Position numbers and translations under genes: made by a program
Notes under the pieces: generated by a model
What the model was told of the DNA's origin: nothing
Database searches by the model: none
What the model saw: the letters and a program-made list of their open reading frames with translations, nothing else
Assembly (NCBI GenBank): GCA_041671025.1
Contig: JBAZCI010000001.1
Location: forward strand, 8,824 to 72,823
Source: JBAZCI01 sp041671025
GTDB lineage: Bacteria > Patescibacteriota > Patescibacteriia > UBA10025
DNA: 64,000 nucleotides
Direction: 5' to 3'
Part shown: positions 33,433 through 41,674 of the stretch, one piece after another
How the letters are laid out: every line of letters begins with the position of its first letter
Position numbering within the stretch: position 1 is the first letter of the stretch

Positions 33433-34641
33433 TTATTTTTCTTTTATAACAATCGCATTTGGCAGCAGCCGTCCGGGACCCGCCTTGTACTCGCCTCCGT
33501 AATACATCGCGCTTGATCCGCCGCCATCCAGATTCATCGCATGATCAACGTCTAGCGACTCCATGATCGCTGCGAGATCAGGAACAGTTGCATTCGATGC
33601 CAGAACAAAGTAGAGCGTCATCCCCTTGACTCCGATGCCGCCGCGGTTGCCTTTGGTATTCCTCTGCTTGTCATCCATGGGTTCGGATGCAAGCACATTC
33701 TGTCCGTTCATAATGAGCGCCGGGGTATTCGAAATTGCGGCGCTCATCTGCACGCCGTACTTCTGCTCAAATGCCGCTTCGTTTTGAAAATCCCGGGTCC
33801 GATAAAAAAAGTACGGTTTGTTATTCTGATCAAACACAAACAACGGCGCATCCGTATATCTCAGCCGCTCTTCATTCACGAACCGTCCAAGCTGGGAATT
33901 ATATACGGGAAACAAAAATGAATTTATCTGCCCGCTACATGTTGCATAGTCCGGAGGACAAAAATATGTCCCATGCATGCCGGCAAAACCGGTATTCTCC
34001 TGAATATACGCGAGCAAAGGCTGGGCGGAGCAATTGTCTGTGCAGTCGGCGGCATCTCCCGTATCAGTTGCAATCTGTATTGATGAATTGGAAAGATCTG
34101 CCGTCATCAGACGAACTGAAAACGATCCCCTAGACGTAGCAATCGTTGTTTGTGTATACGAAACGCCTGAAACAGCCCGTGGAATTAATGCCAAATCCGT
34201 ATTACTGATTCCGACACCCAACGTACGCATGATGTTAAACGCATCGGTTGGACGACCAAGATAATATCGCTTTTGATCGCGCGGCCACACATACCACGCT
34301 TCACCATGACCCTCGACCTGCAGTAAAATGCGCCCGGACAAACGGGAGCGAAGCGCCGCATCGCCGGTAGCGGAACTTGTTGATTCGGGAATCTGAGCAA
34401 GCGTGGCGTTAGTCACGCCTAGAGCTTTCTGCCGCATGATATCAAAAGCGTCTGCCGGACGCCCTAAATATGTTCGTGTACGTCCGACAGGATCCACATA
34501 CCACGCCTCACCGTGCGACTGAACTTGTAATAAAATCAAACCCGACACTGAATCAATCAGTGCGGCTCGCGCCGGACGGAACGCCATGAGTCCCCCCAGC
34601 AGTATGGTAATGACCAACGATGAGAGAAAAAACTTTCTCAT
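33433..34641 (-). CDS. Exported phosphodiester glycosidase (NAGPA-type) with two N-terminal repeats
   Basis: A 402-aa exported protein. A signal sequence (MRKFFLSSLVITILLGGLMA) precedes two copies of a 50-residue repeat (LLQVQSHGEAWYVDP...TYLGRPADAF and LLQVEGHGEAWYVWP...YYLGRPTDAF), a module common on CPR surface proteins. The C-terminal half is a phosphodiester glycosidase/NAGPA domain with GMHGTYFCPPD, NRGGIGV and NLDGGGSSAMYY. It probably trims exported glycans or teichoic-like polymers. The start overlaps the stop of a 26-aa reading frame. Confidence 0.87.
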   Translation of the reverse strand: MRKFFLSSLVITILLGGLMAFRPARAALIDSVSGLILLQVQSHGEAWYVDPVGRTRTYLGRPADAFDIMRQKALGVTNATLAQIPESTSSATGDAALRSRLSGRILLQVEGHGEAWYVWPRDQKRYYLGRPTDAFNIMRTLGVGISNTDLALIPRAVSGVSYTQTTIATSRGSFSVRLMTADLSNSSIQIATDTGDAADCTDNCSAQPLLAYIQENTGFAGMHGTYFCPPDYATCSGQINSFLFPVYNSQLGRFVNEERLRYTDAPLFVFDQNNKPYFFYRTRDFQNEAAFEQKYGVQMSAAISNTPALIMNGQNVLASEPMDDKQRNTKGNRGGIGVKGMTLYFVLASNATVPDLAAIMESLDVDHAMNLDGGGSSAMYYGGEYKAGPGRLLPNAIVIKEK

Positions 34642-34718
34642 CTATGACGTACGGTCGGGATTGTTTTTTTCGCCCGTCTGCGGTGTTTCTTCAGAGCGAC
34701 TTTACGTTTCTTATTCAT
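34638..34718 (-). CDS. Very small basic protein (26 aa)
   Basis: MNKKRKVALKKHRRRAKKT continues to IPTVRHR. Seventeen of 26 residues are Lys, Arg or His or flank them, as in tiny ribosome-associated or nucleic-acid-binding peptides. The stop overlaps the ATG of the glycosidase gene (ATGA), suggesting translational coupling. GATAAT lies seven bases before its ATG, the usual leaderless geometry here. It would escape normal gene-finding length cut-offs. Confidence 0.5.
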   Translation of the reverse strand: MNKKRKVALKKHRRRAKKTIPTVRHR

Positions 34719-34766
34719 AGCTGTGATTATCAATTATGCTTTCAGTGCTTCGTGTAGTGTACCACA

Positions 34767-35480
34767 TTACTGCTTTGTGTCCACCTGCTGGGAATCCACC
34801 GGCTGCTGCTGTGGCGCCACAATTGACGCATGTCTTCGCTTGAGAAAAACAGAAATAATCATTGAACCCCGAAATGCGATGACTGCCACGGCAAAAATTG
34901 TCACAACCAGCCTGGGCGGAGGCAGTCCGCTTGGAACAGCTATCCAGTCGCCCCATACAGTATGTTCCAGTATATATGCCCGGATAATCAAAAACGCATA
35001 CGCAAGGTATCCGAGATGCAGTATTCGCCGCCAACGCGCCGCGCCCAACCTTTTAATACCCCACGGATTCGAAACAATCGTCATCGCAGTCAGGATGCAC
35101 ATTGCACCCAGACCGAGGAGAACTTCCGCAGAACCAAGATGATCAAAAAATCCGTAAAAATATTTTTCCGGATCAACAAAAAGCAAAAGTACTGAATACG
35201 CCAGTGCGAGCCAGAAACCTACCAATCCGAAATACTTGCGGTATGCAATTTTTTTATCCAAAAAATCAAAGTAATACCCTATGCCGCTGAGTGCAAATGA
35301 CAATCCAATCATCACCGCCGCAGTCCCTGCGACCGCCTTACTGACCGCCACAAGTGAAAATCCTCCCTCATAGATATACGTATAGAGGATGAACACAGCT
35401 GCCACAACACATCCAACATATATTGAGGTCCGCCACATTTTCGCTACTACTGATTGTACCGGCGCCTGTTTTATTTCCAT
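34767..35480 (-). CDS. Ferric-reductase-like transmembrane cytochrome (MsrQ/YedZ-like)
   Basis: A 237-aa membrane protein with about six helices, of the ferric reductase-like transmembrane family. Haem-binding His candidates are in FFDHLGSAEV, ILHLGYLAYAF and ILEHTVWGDW. The context YRKYFGLVGFWLALAYS and NPWGIKRLGAARWRRILHLGY is characteristic of MsrQ/YedZ. It would move electrons across the membrane, but no MsrP partner is nearby. The start at 35480 is fixed by TATACT six bases upstream. Confidence 0.82.
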   Translation of the reverse strand: MEIKQAPVQSVVAKMWRTSIYVGCVVAAVFILYTYIYEGGFSLVAVSKAVAGTAAVMIGLSFALSGIGYYFDFLDKKIAYRKYFGLVGFWLALAYSVLLLFVDPEKYFYGFFDHLGSAEVLLGLGAMCILTAMTIVSNPWGIKRLGAARWRRILHLGYLAYAFLIIRAYILEHTVWGDWIAVPSGLPPPRLVVTIFAVAVIAFRGSMIISVFLKRRHASIVAPQQQPVDSQQVDTKQ

Positions 35481-35669
35481 GTATACAGTATAGCACCCGC
35501 AACGCATACCCCACTCTATGCATGTTTTTTTACTAACGTTAGGTAAAAAAGTTGCTCCTGAACATGTAACAGTGCTCAGATGTAACTGTGGACATCTCCC
35601 CCCTCTTTAAATTTCCCTTTATTTTTGCTATACTTTTAGAGGATTTACTATTAAAGCCACGTCATACAT

Positions 35670-35954
35670 ATGGCCAAAGGAATGAGCAAGTCAGCTCTCA
35701 TCAGCTATATAGCTGAAAAATCGGGTCATGCGCGCAAAGATGTGGCTGGTCTCCTTGATCTTCTCGCAGAGACTGCCTACAAAGAGGTCAAAGCGAGCGG
35801 GGAATTTACCCTGCCAGGATTCGGGAAGCTAGTCAAAAAGAACCGCGCAGCTCGCCAGGGACGAAATCCCGCGACGGGCGAAACTATCCAGATTCCCGCC
35901 AAAACGGTGGTGAAGTTCCGGGTAGCAAAAGTTGCAAAGGACACAATCCTTTAA
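35670..35954 (+). CDS. HU-family DNA-binding protein
   Basis: A 94-aa nucleoid protein. It has the HU/IHF fold with MSKSALISYIAEKSG, LPGFGKLVKKNRAARQGRNPATGE (the DNA-minor-groove arm) and the C-terminal FRVAKVAKDTI. TATACT near 35630 gives a promoter with a 30-base leader, unlike the leaderless genes nearby. It ends in a strong terminator. Confidence 0.95.
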   Translation: MAKGMSKSALISYIAEKSGHARKDVAGLLDLLAETAYKEVKASGEFTLPGFGKLVKKNRAARQGRNPATGETIQIPAKTVVKFRVAKVAKDTIL

Positions 35955-35972
35955 AGATACACGCAGTATCAC

Positions 35973-36005
35973 AAAAAGCTTTCTCGATGATCGGGAAAGC
36001 TTTTT
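35973..36005. terminator. Bidirectional terminator after HU
   Basis: AAAAAGCTTTC and GGAAAGCTTTTT form a long stem between the convergent HU gene and the gene at 36009. Confidence 0.85.
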
Positions 36006-36008
36006 GGT

Positions 36009-37013
36009 TTATGACGAGAGAATCGGAATAGTTTCAAACGGAATGTCTGGAATTGAAACTGTCGCCGCACGAAGTGATGCTTTTACTTTTTCGTATTGAT
36101 CAAAAGAAAAAATCCGTTCGACAAACTTCTTTTCCCGCTGTTCCAGAACACCGACGCCAACCCAAAAATACACGGCTGAACTTTTTGTCGTCCCTAAAGG
36201 TACGGCATACGATGCGATCGGTCGGGGAAAAATTGCTATCCGCTGTTCCGCCCGAGTAAATGCTTTGCGTCGTGAGAGATGACGATACGCATTATGCATG
36301 AGAGCGGAGTCGATTATTTTTTCCTCTTTTTCTTTTTCTGACAACTGCGTCAGGTCTTCAATCCCGTTCCAGCAGATATTGTGCCGCGAACTGGCAATGT
36401 GACTTGCTTTTTGTTCATCGCTCCACCCATCCCATTCCGCTTTGGCTTCGGGATATTTTTCTTTGAGTTCCTTAGAAAATTCTTCCGGCGTATAGAATTC
36501 CCCTACATGACGTAATTCAACGCGAATATTCGACGGGAGGTGAAGGCGAAATGCGGCAAGAAGGCTTTCAAATCCTTTTGACCATTCGGCTACTTTTTCT
36601 GCCGGGATATTATCTAGGCGCGGCACAATAATATCATCGCCTACAAATGAAAAAGTACAACCGGGTTCATATGCCGCCGCTATAGGCGCCATGTACTGAA
36701 TATAGTATGCCAATGAAAAAAATTCCGCCCAGTCAACTCCGGGTGCAGACGGCAGATTCCATCCTTTATACGCACCAAAGGGAAAACTAAATTGGATGGG
36801 CTCTTTTTTTTCCATATTCAGCGCGATGGATCGTGTAATGCGACGCTGTGTTTCTTCATCGATACGCCATTTTCGAAACGATTTACGGACAACTTGTCGG
36901 TAGATAAACTGCGCAAGATCAGATGAAGCCAACTCGCGATCAGCCGGAGTCAACTCATATATTCCGCTTGTGCGAAGTATGTGATCGAGGTGTGCGTGGA
37001 CTGGTGATGTCAT
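36009..37013 (-). CDS. Hypothetical protein, distantly like isonitrile synthases (334 aa)
   Basis: The function is unsure. The stretch FSFPFGAYKGWN, GVDWAEFFSLAYYI, IAAAYEPGCTFSFVGDDIIVP and AEKVAEWSKGFESL follows the layout of DIT1/PvcA isocyanide synthases (a conserved Lys, an acidic helix, YxPG and a strand with an acidic pair), but identity seems low and no partner oxygenase is present. No signal or membrane helix is seen. The start at 37013 (MTSPVHAHLDH) follows AGGGG by nine bases. Confidence 0.55.
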   Translation of the reverse strand: MTSPVHAHLDHILRTSGIYELTPADRELASSDLAQFIYRQVVRKSFRKWRIDEETQRRITRSIALNMEKKEPIQFSFPFGAYKGWNLPSAPGVDWAEFFSLAYYIQYMAPIAAAYEPGCTFSFVGDDIIVPRLDNIPAEKVAEWSKGFESLLAAFRLHLPSNIRVELRHVGEFYTPEEFSKELKEKYPEAKAEWDGWSDEQKASHIASSRHNICWNGIEDLTQLSEKEKEEKIIDSALMHNAYRHLSRRKAFTRAEQRIAIFPRPIASYAVPLGTTKSSAVYFWVGVGVLEQREKKFVERIFSFDQYEKVKASLRAATVSIPDIPFETIPILSS

Positions 37014-37088
37014 ATGAATGACCCCTAGCGTAGCATGAAACATTCTCAAAAACCACCCGATTGGACGAATTATCATCGGTAGTACATA

Positions 37089-38885
37089 ATGGCTGATACC
37101 GGGAATATCCCGCCTTTAGTAAAAAATACTATGCGCCTTTTCTGGAATTATCTCAAAAAATACAAGAAACTGCTGATCGCTTCGATCCTTCTCGCAACGA
37201 TTAACCAGGTGTTTTCTTTGCTTGATCCGCAGATTTTCCGACTCATTGTCGATAACTACGCGAGCCGTTTTCACGAGTTATCACGGAATGAGTTCATACA
37301 GGGGGTCACCGTGCTTCTCGCCGCATCAGTCGGCGTAGCCCTTATTTCTCGCATTGCAAAAAACTTCCAGGATTATACCGTAAACGTCGTAGCGCAACGG
37401 GTCGGAGCAAGCATGTATGCTCAAAGCGTCGAGCATTCGTTTTCGCTGCCTTACGCCGCATTTGAAGATCAGCGCTCAGGTGAACTCCTCCAAAAGCTAC
37501 AGCGTGCCCGTCTTGCCGCACAGGCGTTGCTTATGAGCTTAATCAATGTCGTCTTCTTGTCGGTCATCGGCATCCTGTTCGTTCTCGTATACGCTTTTTT
37601 TGTACACTGGCTCATCGGGCTTGTCTTTGCGCTCATCATCCCGGTGCTTGGCACCATCACGTTTCTCATCAGCCGGAAGATCAAATCTGCACAGAAAAAA
37701 ATTGTCGACGAGACCGCATCTCTTGCCGGATCCACAACAGAAACGATCAGAAACGTCGAAGTGGTCAAAAGCCTGGGGCTGGAGAGCCAGGAAATTGACC
37801 GGCTCAACGCAATCAACGACTACATTCTTAGCCTCGAAATAAAAAAAGTTGTTCTCGTGCGAAAAATGAGCTTCGTCCAGGGCACGTTGATCAACCTGAT
37901 GCGCTCAACACTACTCCTCCTGATGCTCTGGCTGATTTTTCAACAAAGCATTACGCTAGGCGAATTTTTCAGCATCTTTGTCTATTCATTCTTTATTTTT
38001 TCTCCCCTCTACGAGCTCGGCACTGTCGCAACGCAGTACCAGGAAGCGAAAGCGAGCAGTGAACAGCTTGAGGAAGTATTCGCTATACCTCCCGAAAAAA
38101 GACCTGAACACCCGGTTGATATTTCCCCGCTTACGTCGATTGAATTTTCAGATGTTGATTTTCAATACCAGAGCGGAACAACAGCGGCAGTATCAAAAAT
38201 CAGCTTACAGATTCGCGCGGGAGAGACCGTGGCATTTGTCGGACAATCAGGCTCCGGCAAGACAACCATGATCAAGCTTATTGCCGGACTCTATGCGCCG
38301 ACGCGCGGAAAAGTGCTGTTAAACAACCATGACAGCGTAAACGTGGATTTTCAAAAACTCCGCAATCGCCTCGGACTGGTGTCGCAAGAAACTCAACTCT
38401 TCGCGGGCACGATCCGAGAAAATCTCTTGTTCGTAAAACCGGAAGCTACGGATGATGAAATACGGTCCGCACTCAACGCGGCCGCAGCATCAAGCATCCT
38501 GATGCGAAGCAGTGATGAATTAAACACTAAAATTGGAGAAGGTGGCATTAAGTTATCCGGCGGTGAACGCCAGCGGCTCGCGATAGCCCGCGCCCTCCTC
38601 CGCAATCCTGACCTCATCGTCTTTGACGAAGCGACAAGCAGTCTGGATTCTATCACCGAGCAGGCTATCACCAAGACCATTCAGGACATCGAGCATGTAA
38701 AACCTGAGCTCATCACCATCCTGGTGGCGCACCGACTTTCCACTATCGCGCATGCCGACAGGATTTACGTACTCGAAAAAGGTGCAATCATTGAAACAGG
38801 TACACACGAGACACTTACTCAACAAGGCGGATTGTATGCCGCATTGTGGAGACAGCAGTTGGGAAGCGAGAAGACGGTGAGTTAA
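37089..38885 (+). CDS. ABC exporter, fused permease and ATPase (MsbA/MDR type)
   Basis: A 598-aa half-transporter. Six membrane helices in the first 330 residues are followed by an ABC ATPase with Walker A GQSGSGKTT, Q-loop LVSQETQLFAG, signature LSGGERQRLAIARALL, Walker B LIVFDEATSSLD and the switch His in VAHRLSTI. It exports lipids, peptides or drugs as a dimer; the substrate is unknown. The start lies 75 bases from the divergent gene at 36009-37013. Confidence 0.94.
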   Translation: MADTGNIPPLVKNTMRLFWNYLKKYKKLLIASILLATINQVFSLLDPQIFRLIVDNYASRFHELSRNEFIQGVTVLLAASVGVALISRIAKNFQDYTVNVVAQRVGASMYAQSVEHSFSLPYAAFEDQRSGELLQKLQRARLAAQALLMSLINVVFLSVIGILFVLVYAFFVHWLIGLVFALIIPVLGTITFLISRKIKSAQKKIVDETASLAGSTTETIRNVEVVKSLGLESQEIDRLNAINDYILSLEIKKVVLVRKMSFVQGTLINLMRSTLLLLMLWLIFQQSITLGEFFSIFVYSFFIFSPLYELGTVATQYQEAKASSEQLEEVFAIPPEKRPEHPVDISPLTSIEFSDVDFQYQSGTTAAVSKISLQIRAGETVAFVGQSGSGKTTMIKLIAGLYAPTRGKVLLNNHDSVNVDFQKLRNRLGLVSQETQLFAGTIRENLLFVKPEATDDEIRSALNAAAASSILMRSSDELNTKIGEGGIKLSGGERQRLAIARALLRNPDLIVFDEATSSLDSITEQAITKTIQDIEHVKPELITILVAHRLSTIAHADRIYVLEKGAIIETGTHETLTQQGGLYAALWRQQLGSEKTVS

Positions 38886-39016
38886 AACAAAGAGTAAGTC
38901 ATCATGCCTACGAAGTATGTTAAAACTCACGCGCCCACCAGCCAGCGAGCCAAACAGGGGAACATGCATATTATTTTCGACATCGCGATCCACGTAAGAC
39001 CGAGGGAACGGTTCGT

Positions 39017-39045
39017 TAAAAAAACTGACGATTGATACGTCAGTT
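39017..39045 (-). terminator. Terminator of the 72-aa gene
   Basis: On the minus strand AACTGACG and CGTCAGTT form a perfect 8-bp stem followed by a T run. The gap 38886-39016 shows no gene. Confidence 0.85.
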
Positions 39046-39060
39046 CACAAACACGAGACA

Positions 39061-39279
39061 TTAAACCTCATGTTCACTACGAATATTAAACCCCCTCCTC
39101 TTCAGACATTGGATATCAGCAACCGAGCCACCATTTATTCGGATCCGAAGAACCCCGTCATCATCACCCTGAATATTATCACACTCAATCGACTTCATGG
39201 TGATCATAACTAAAGGCGTTAATGGATCGCTGATAAATCTAGAATCCGGTTTGTACAATGCCGCATAAGAATCAGCCAT
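39061..39279 (-). CDS. Hypothetical protein (72 aa)
   Basis: A short protein starting MADSYAALYKPDS with AAGGAG seven bases before the ATG, and ending CLKRRGFNIRSEHEV. It is hydrophilic, with possible strands (DDGVLRIRINGGSV). The good ribosome binding site and dedicated terminator support a real gene. No family is recognised. Confidence 0.6.
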   Translation of the reverse strand: MADSYAALYKPDSRFISDPLTPLVMITMKSIECDNIQGDDDGVLRIRINGGSVADIQCLKRRGFNIRSEHEV

Positions 39280-39459
39280 TTGTCACTCCTTGTTTGTTTT
39301 CCCACAATAAGCCACAACGTTACATGAACGGGAAACATTTGTCAACATTCCTCATAATTGCCCCATCCCGACCCGCCCATGGCCGGAGGGATCCGGTTGT
39401 TCCTCAACTCTACCGGATTCCTCCCCCGCAACGGGGTTCGGAATGGTGGATTTTTATAC

Positions 39460-39486
39460 CAAAGCGCAGCCCATTAAGGGCTGCGC
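39460..39486 (-). terminator. Probable terminator of the liaF/pspC-like operon
   Basis: GCGCAGCCC and GGGCTGCGC form a perfect 9-bp stem with a five-base loop 20 bases after the stop at 39508. The T tract is weak. An imperfect ATCCGGT/ACCGGAT inverted repeat lies upstream at about 39388-39420. Confidence 0.6.
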
Positions 39487-39507
39487 GTAGCTAGATGTAT
39501 GAACGTC

Positions 39508-40539
39508 TTATTCCCTATTGATCGTCAGACTCGTCGCGCCGATACTCATGTCAATCTCTATCGTATTCGCGGCGGTTCCATAATTATCTGTCTGATACGT
39601 ATCATCATCGATCTTCGTAAAATTCTCCAGGGTATGTGAGGAGACGCCTGAATCAAGCGTGAGTTTGACGCCGCTCGTTTCCGGAACCGACATGGTGATT
39701 GAACTGGCGCCGGCGTCAATACTGACGCTTGTTTTTGCTACCGCATTTCCAAGCTCGAGCGTCAGACTGGATGCACCCGTATCAATATCCACTGATTCTG
39801 TTTTGACGCCCCGTAAATCGAGATTCATATCAATGGCGCCTGTGTCAAAACTTAGCGCCATCGGAACCGCGGTGCTTATATCCAAGTCCAGCGTGTTTGA
39901 CTTGTGCCCGAATCCCCTCCATTTACCTTCGGTTTCCATATGTACCGTCTGAACACCTCCCGTTGCACGTGACTTTGTAGTGAGTGTAAGAAAATTCGAT
40001 TCAAATGTGCCCGAAATCAAATTCGTCTGATCAACTGCCGCAGGTGCAACAATCAATTCGCCTGCCCCGGTGGATATATTCACCTCAGCGCGCTGGACAT
40101 CGGCCTCAGTTACGATTGCCACCTCGTTCTTGGTCACCGCAGCGGAATCGATCTTGATATCTCCAAAGCCAAATATGATCGCCGCGACCAGTCCAGTGAT
40201 GAGCACAATCGCAATAATACTGACCACTGTCGACGCCCATCCCCGTCGTGATAAAAGGGAAAGGCCGATGAAAATAATGACGAGCGGCCAAATCAGCGAT
40301 ATGTCAAATTGGAAATTAATATCCCAGATTCCTAAATTATCGGCGAGAAACGCTAGCCCGAGAATAATAATGACGGAACCGAATACGATTCTTCCTAAAT
40401 TCATCCCCCCTTTTTTGTCATAGTGATAGTGGTGATGAATTTCTTTGCTTTCCTGTGTATGCTCCGACGTGGACGTCGTGGACTTTTCCGGTTGGGCATT
40501 CACCGTCTCGACCGGTGGAGTTGTTTTTTGTTCATCCAT
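39508..40539 (-). CDS. LiaF/toastrack-like envelope-stress membrane protein
   Basis: A 343-aa protein. The cytoplasmic N-terminus is hydrophilic with a His-rich HHHYHYDKK, followed by four hydrophobic helices in the LiaI/LiaF-like (DUF5668) arrangement. The C-terminal half is a repetitive beta-solenoid of about 20-residue rungs (VDIDTGASSLTLELG, VSIDAGASSITMSVP, IDMSIGATSLTINRE), the toastrack or LiaF C-terminal domain. Such proteins partner PspC in envelope-stress sensing. The start overlaps the upstream pspC-like gene by eight bases. Confidence 0.82.
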   Translation of the reverse strand: MDEQKTTPPVETVNAQPEKSTTSTSEHTQESKEIHHHYHYDKKGGMNLGRIVFGSVIIILGLAFLADNLGIWDINFQFDISLIWPLVIIFIGLSLLSRRGWASTVVSIIAIVLITGLVAAIIFGFGDIKIDSAAVTKNEVAIVTEADVQRAEVNISTGAGELIVAPAAVDQTNLISGTFESNFLTLTTKSRATGGVQTVHMETEGKWRGFGHKSNTLDLDISTAVPMALSFDTGAIDMNLDLRGVKTESVDIDTGASSLTLELGNAVAKTSVSIDAGASSITMSVPETSGVKLTLDSGVSSHTLENFTKIDDDTYQTDNYGTAANTIEIDMSIGATSLTINRE

Positions 40540-40996
40540 GGTGATTGTTGCGCTTAAATAATAAAACAATGCCGATAATAATAATGACGACGGGCCATAC
40601 CATACGCCACTCAAACCACATAGAAGGCAAAATGCGCTGAATGAGAAGCAGGACACCCAATCCAATAATAACAAATCCGATGAAATTCCTTCGATCGGAT
40701 GATGACGTCCGTTGGCGGACATCGTCTGCAAACGTCTGGGCGCGCTTCCCCACTTCCCCCGCAAAATCTTTTGTCTTTTGCATGCGGTCGACATCCACAT
40801 CATCACCCGGCTCGTTAGGAATGATTATCACTAAGATGATATACAAAATAATTCCGACACCATCGGCGAGTGCAAAAATAACAAACCCAATGCGCAACAA
40901 TACGGCATCAATACCGAAATATTGAGCCAGACCCCCACATACCCCTCCAAGTATTTTATCGGTACGTGAACGATACAGTTTTTTCGTATTTTCCAT
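40532..40996 (-). CDS. PspC-domain membrane protein
   Basis: A 154-aa protein. The PspC domain (KLYRSRTDKILGGVCGGLAQYFGID, then helices VLLRIGFVIFALADG and ILYIILVIIIPNEP) is at the N-terminus. After a soluble linker, two more helices (FIGFVIIGLGVLLLI and MVWPVVIIIIGIVLLF) match the LiaI-like fold. It is expected to sense membrane stress with the LiaF-like protein encoded next. TATACT lies six bases before the ATG at 40996. Confidence 0.9.
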   Translation of the reverse strand: MENTKKLYRSRTDKILGGVCGGLAQYFGIDAVLLRIGFVIFALADGVGIILYIILVIIIPNEPGDDVDVDRMQKTKDFAGEVGKRAQTFADDVRQRTSSSDRRNFIGFVIIGLGVLLLIQRILPSMWFEWRMVWPVVIIIIGIVLLFKRNNHHG

Positions 40997-41069
40997 GCAG
41001 TAAGTATAGCAGAAAACTGTGCCGTAACGCACCTTGGAAAAATGACCGTCAACACGGTATACTACGTCT

Positions 41070-41591
41070 ATGAAATATGCCATCAAAGCCAGGAATATGA
41101 CACTTCGCTCTCCGCAGATTGCTGATGCACCTGTCGTGATTCCTTACATAAATGATCGACTAGTAAAGCGCTTTACAACAATCCCTTCGCCATATCGAAA
41201 AAAAGACTGGCTTGTATGGGTTAAGTCAGTTCATGCTCAGATTCGAAAAAAACAGCCCGGAAAATATAATTTTATGATTGAAGTGGAACAGCGTCCCATC
41301 GGAAGTATTAGCCTTGATCATGTTACACCAAAACATAAAGCAACACTCGGCTACTGGCTCGCAAAAGAATTTCGTAATAAGGGCATTATGCAGGAAGCGG
41401 TTGGAGCAATCACCAGATTTGGTTTCGCACAGCTCAAGCTTCAGAGAATTGAAGCGACCGTTGATATTACCAACAAAGCATCGCGACGCGTACTTGAAAA
41501 AAATGGATTCAAGGTAGAAGGCGTACAGAAAAAAGGCGTTATGCATCGCGGCCAATTACGCGATGTGTATATGCTGGCGAAAGTAAGATAA
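41070..41591 (+). CDS. GNAT N-acetyltransferase (RimJ/RimL type)
   Basis: A 173-aa acetyltransferase. It has MTLRSPQIADAPVVIPYINDR at the N-terminus, GSISLDHVTPKHKATLGYWLAKEFRNKGIMQEA as the acetyl-CoA binding region, and the C-terminal ITNKASRRVLEKNGFK typical of RimJ/RimL proteins, which acetylate N-termini of ribosomal proteins or other amines. TATACT six bases before the ATG indicates a leaderless transcript. Confidence 0.92.
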   Translation: MKYAIKARNMTLRSPQIADAPVVIPYINDRLVKRFTTIPSPYRKKDWLVWVKSVHAQIRKKQPGKYNFMIEVEQRPIGSISLDHVTPKHKATLGYWLAKEFRNKGIMQEAVGAITRFGFAQLKLQRIEATVDITNKASRRVLEKNGFKVEGVQKKGVMHRGQLRDVYMLAKVR

Positions 41592-41600
41592 ACTCTAACC

Positions 41601-41665
41601 CCGCATCCTAGAAAGGATGCTCTCTCTTCATTACCTCGAAGCGCACCTTTTCCAAGGTGCGGGTA
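41601..41665. repeat. Pair of dispersed hairpins after the GNAT gene
   Basis: CCGCATCC/GGATGC (41601-41625) and GCGCACCTT/AAGGTGCG (41641-41662) lie head to head. This repeats on a smaller scale the arrangement of the composite element at 3603-3769. The compensatory changes within each stem (CCC/GGG to TCC/GGA) suggest the pairing is maintained. Confidence 0.65.
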
Positions 41666-41674
41666 TTAAAAAAA

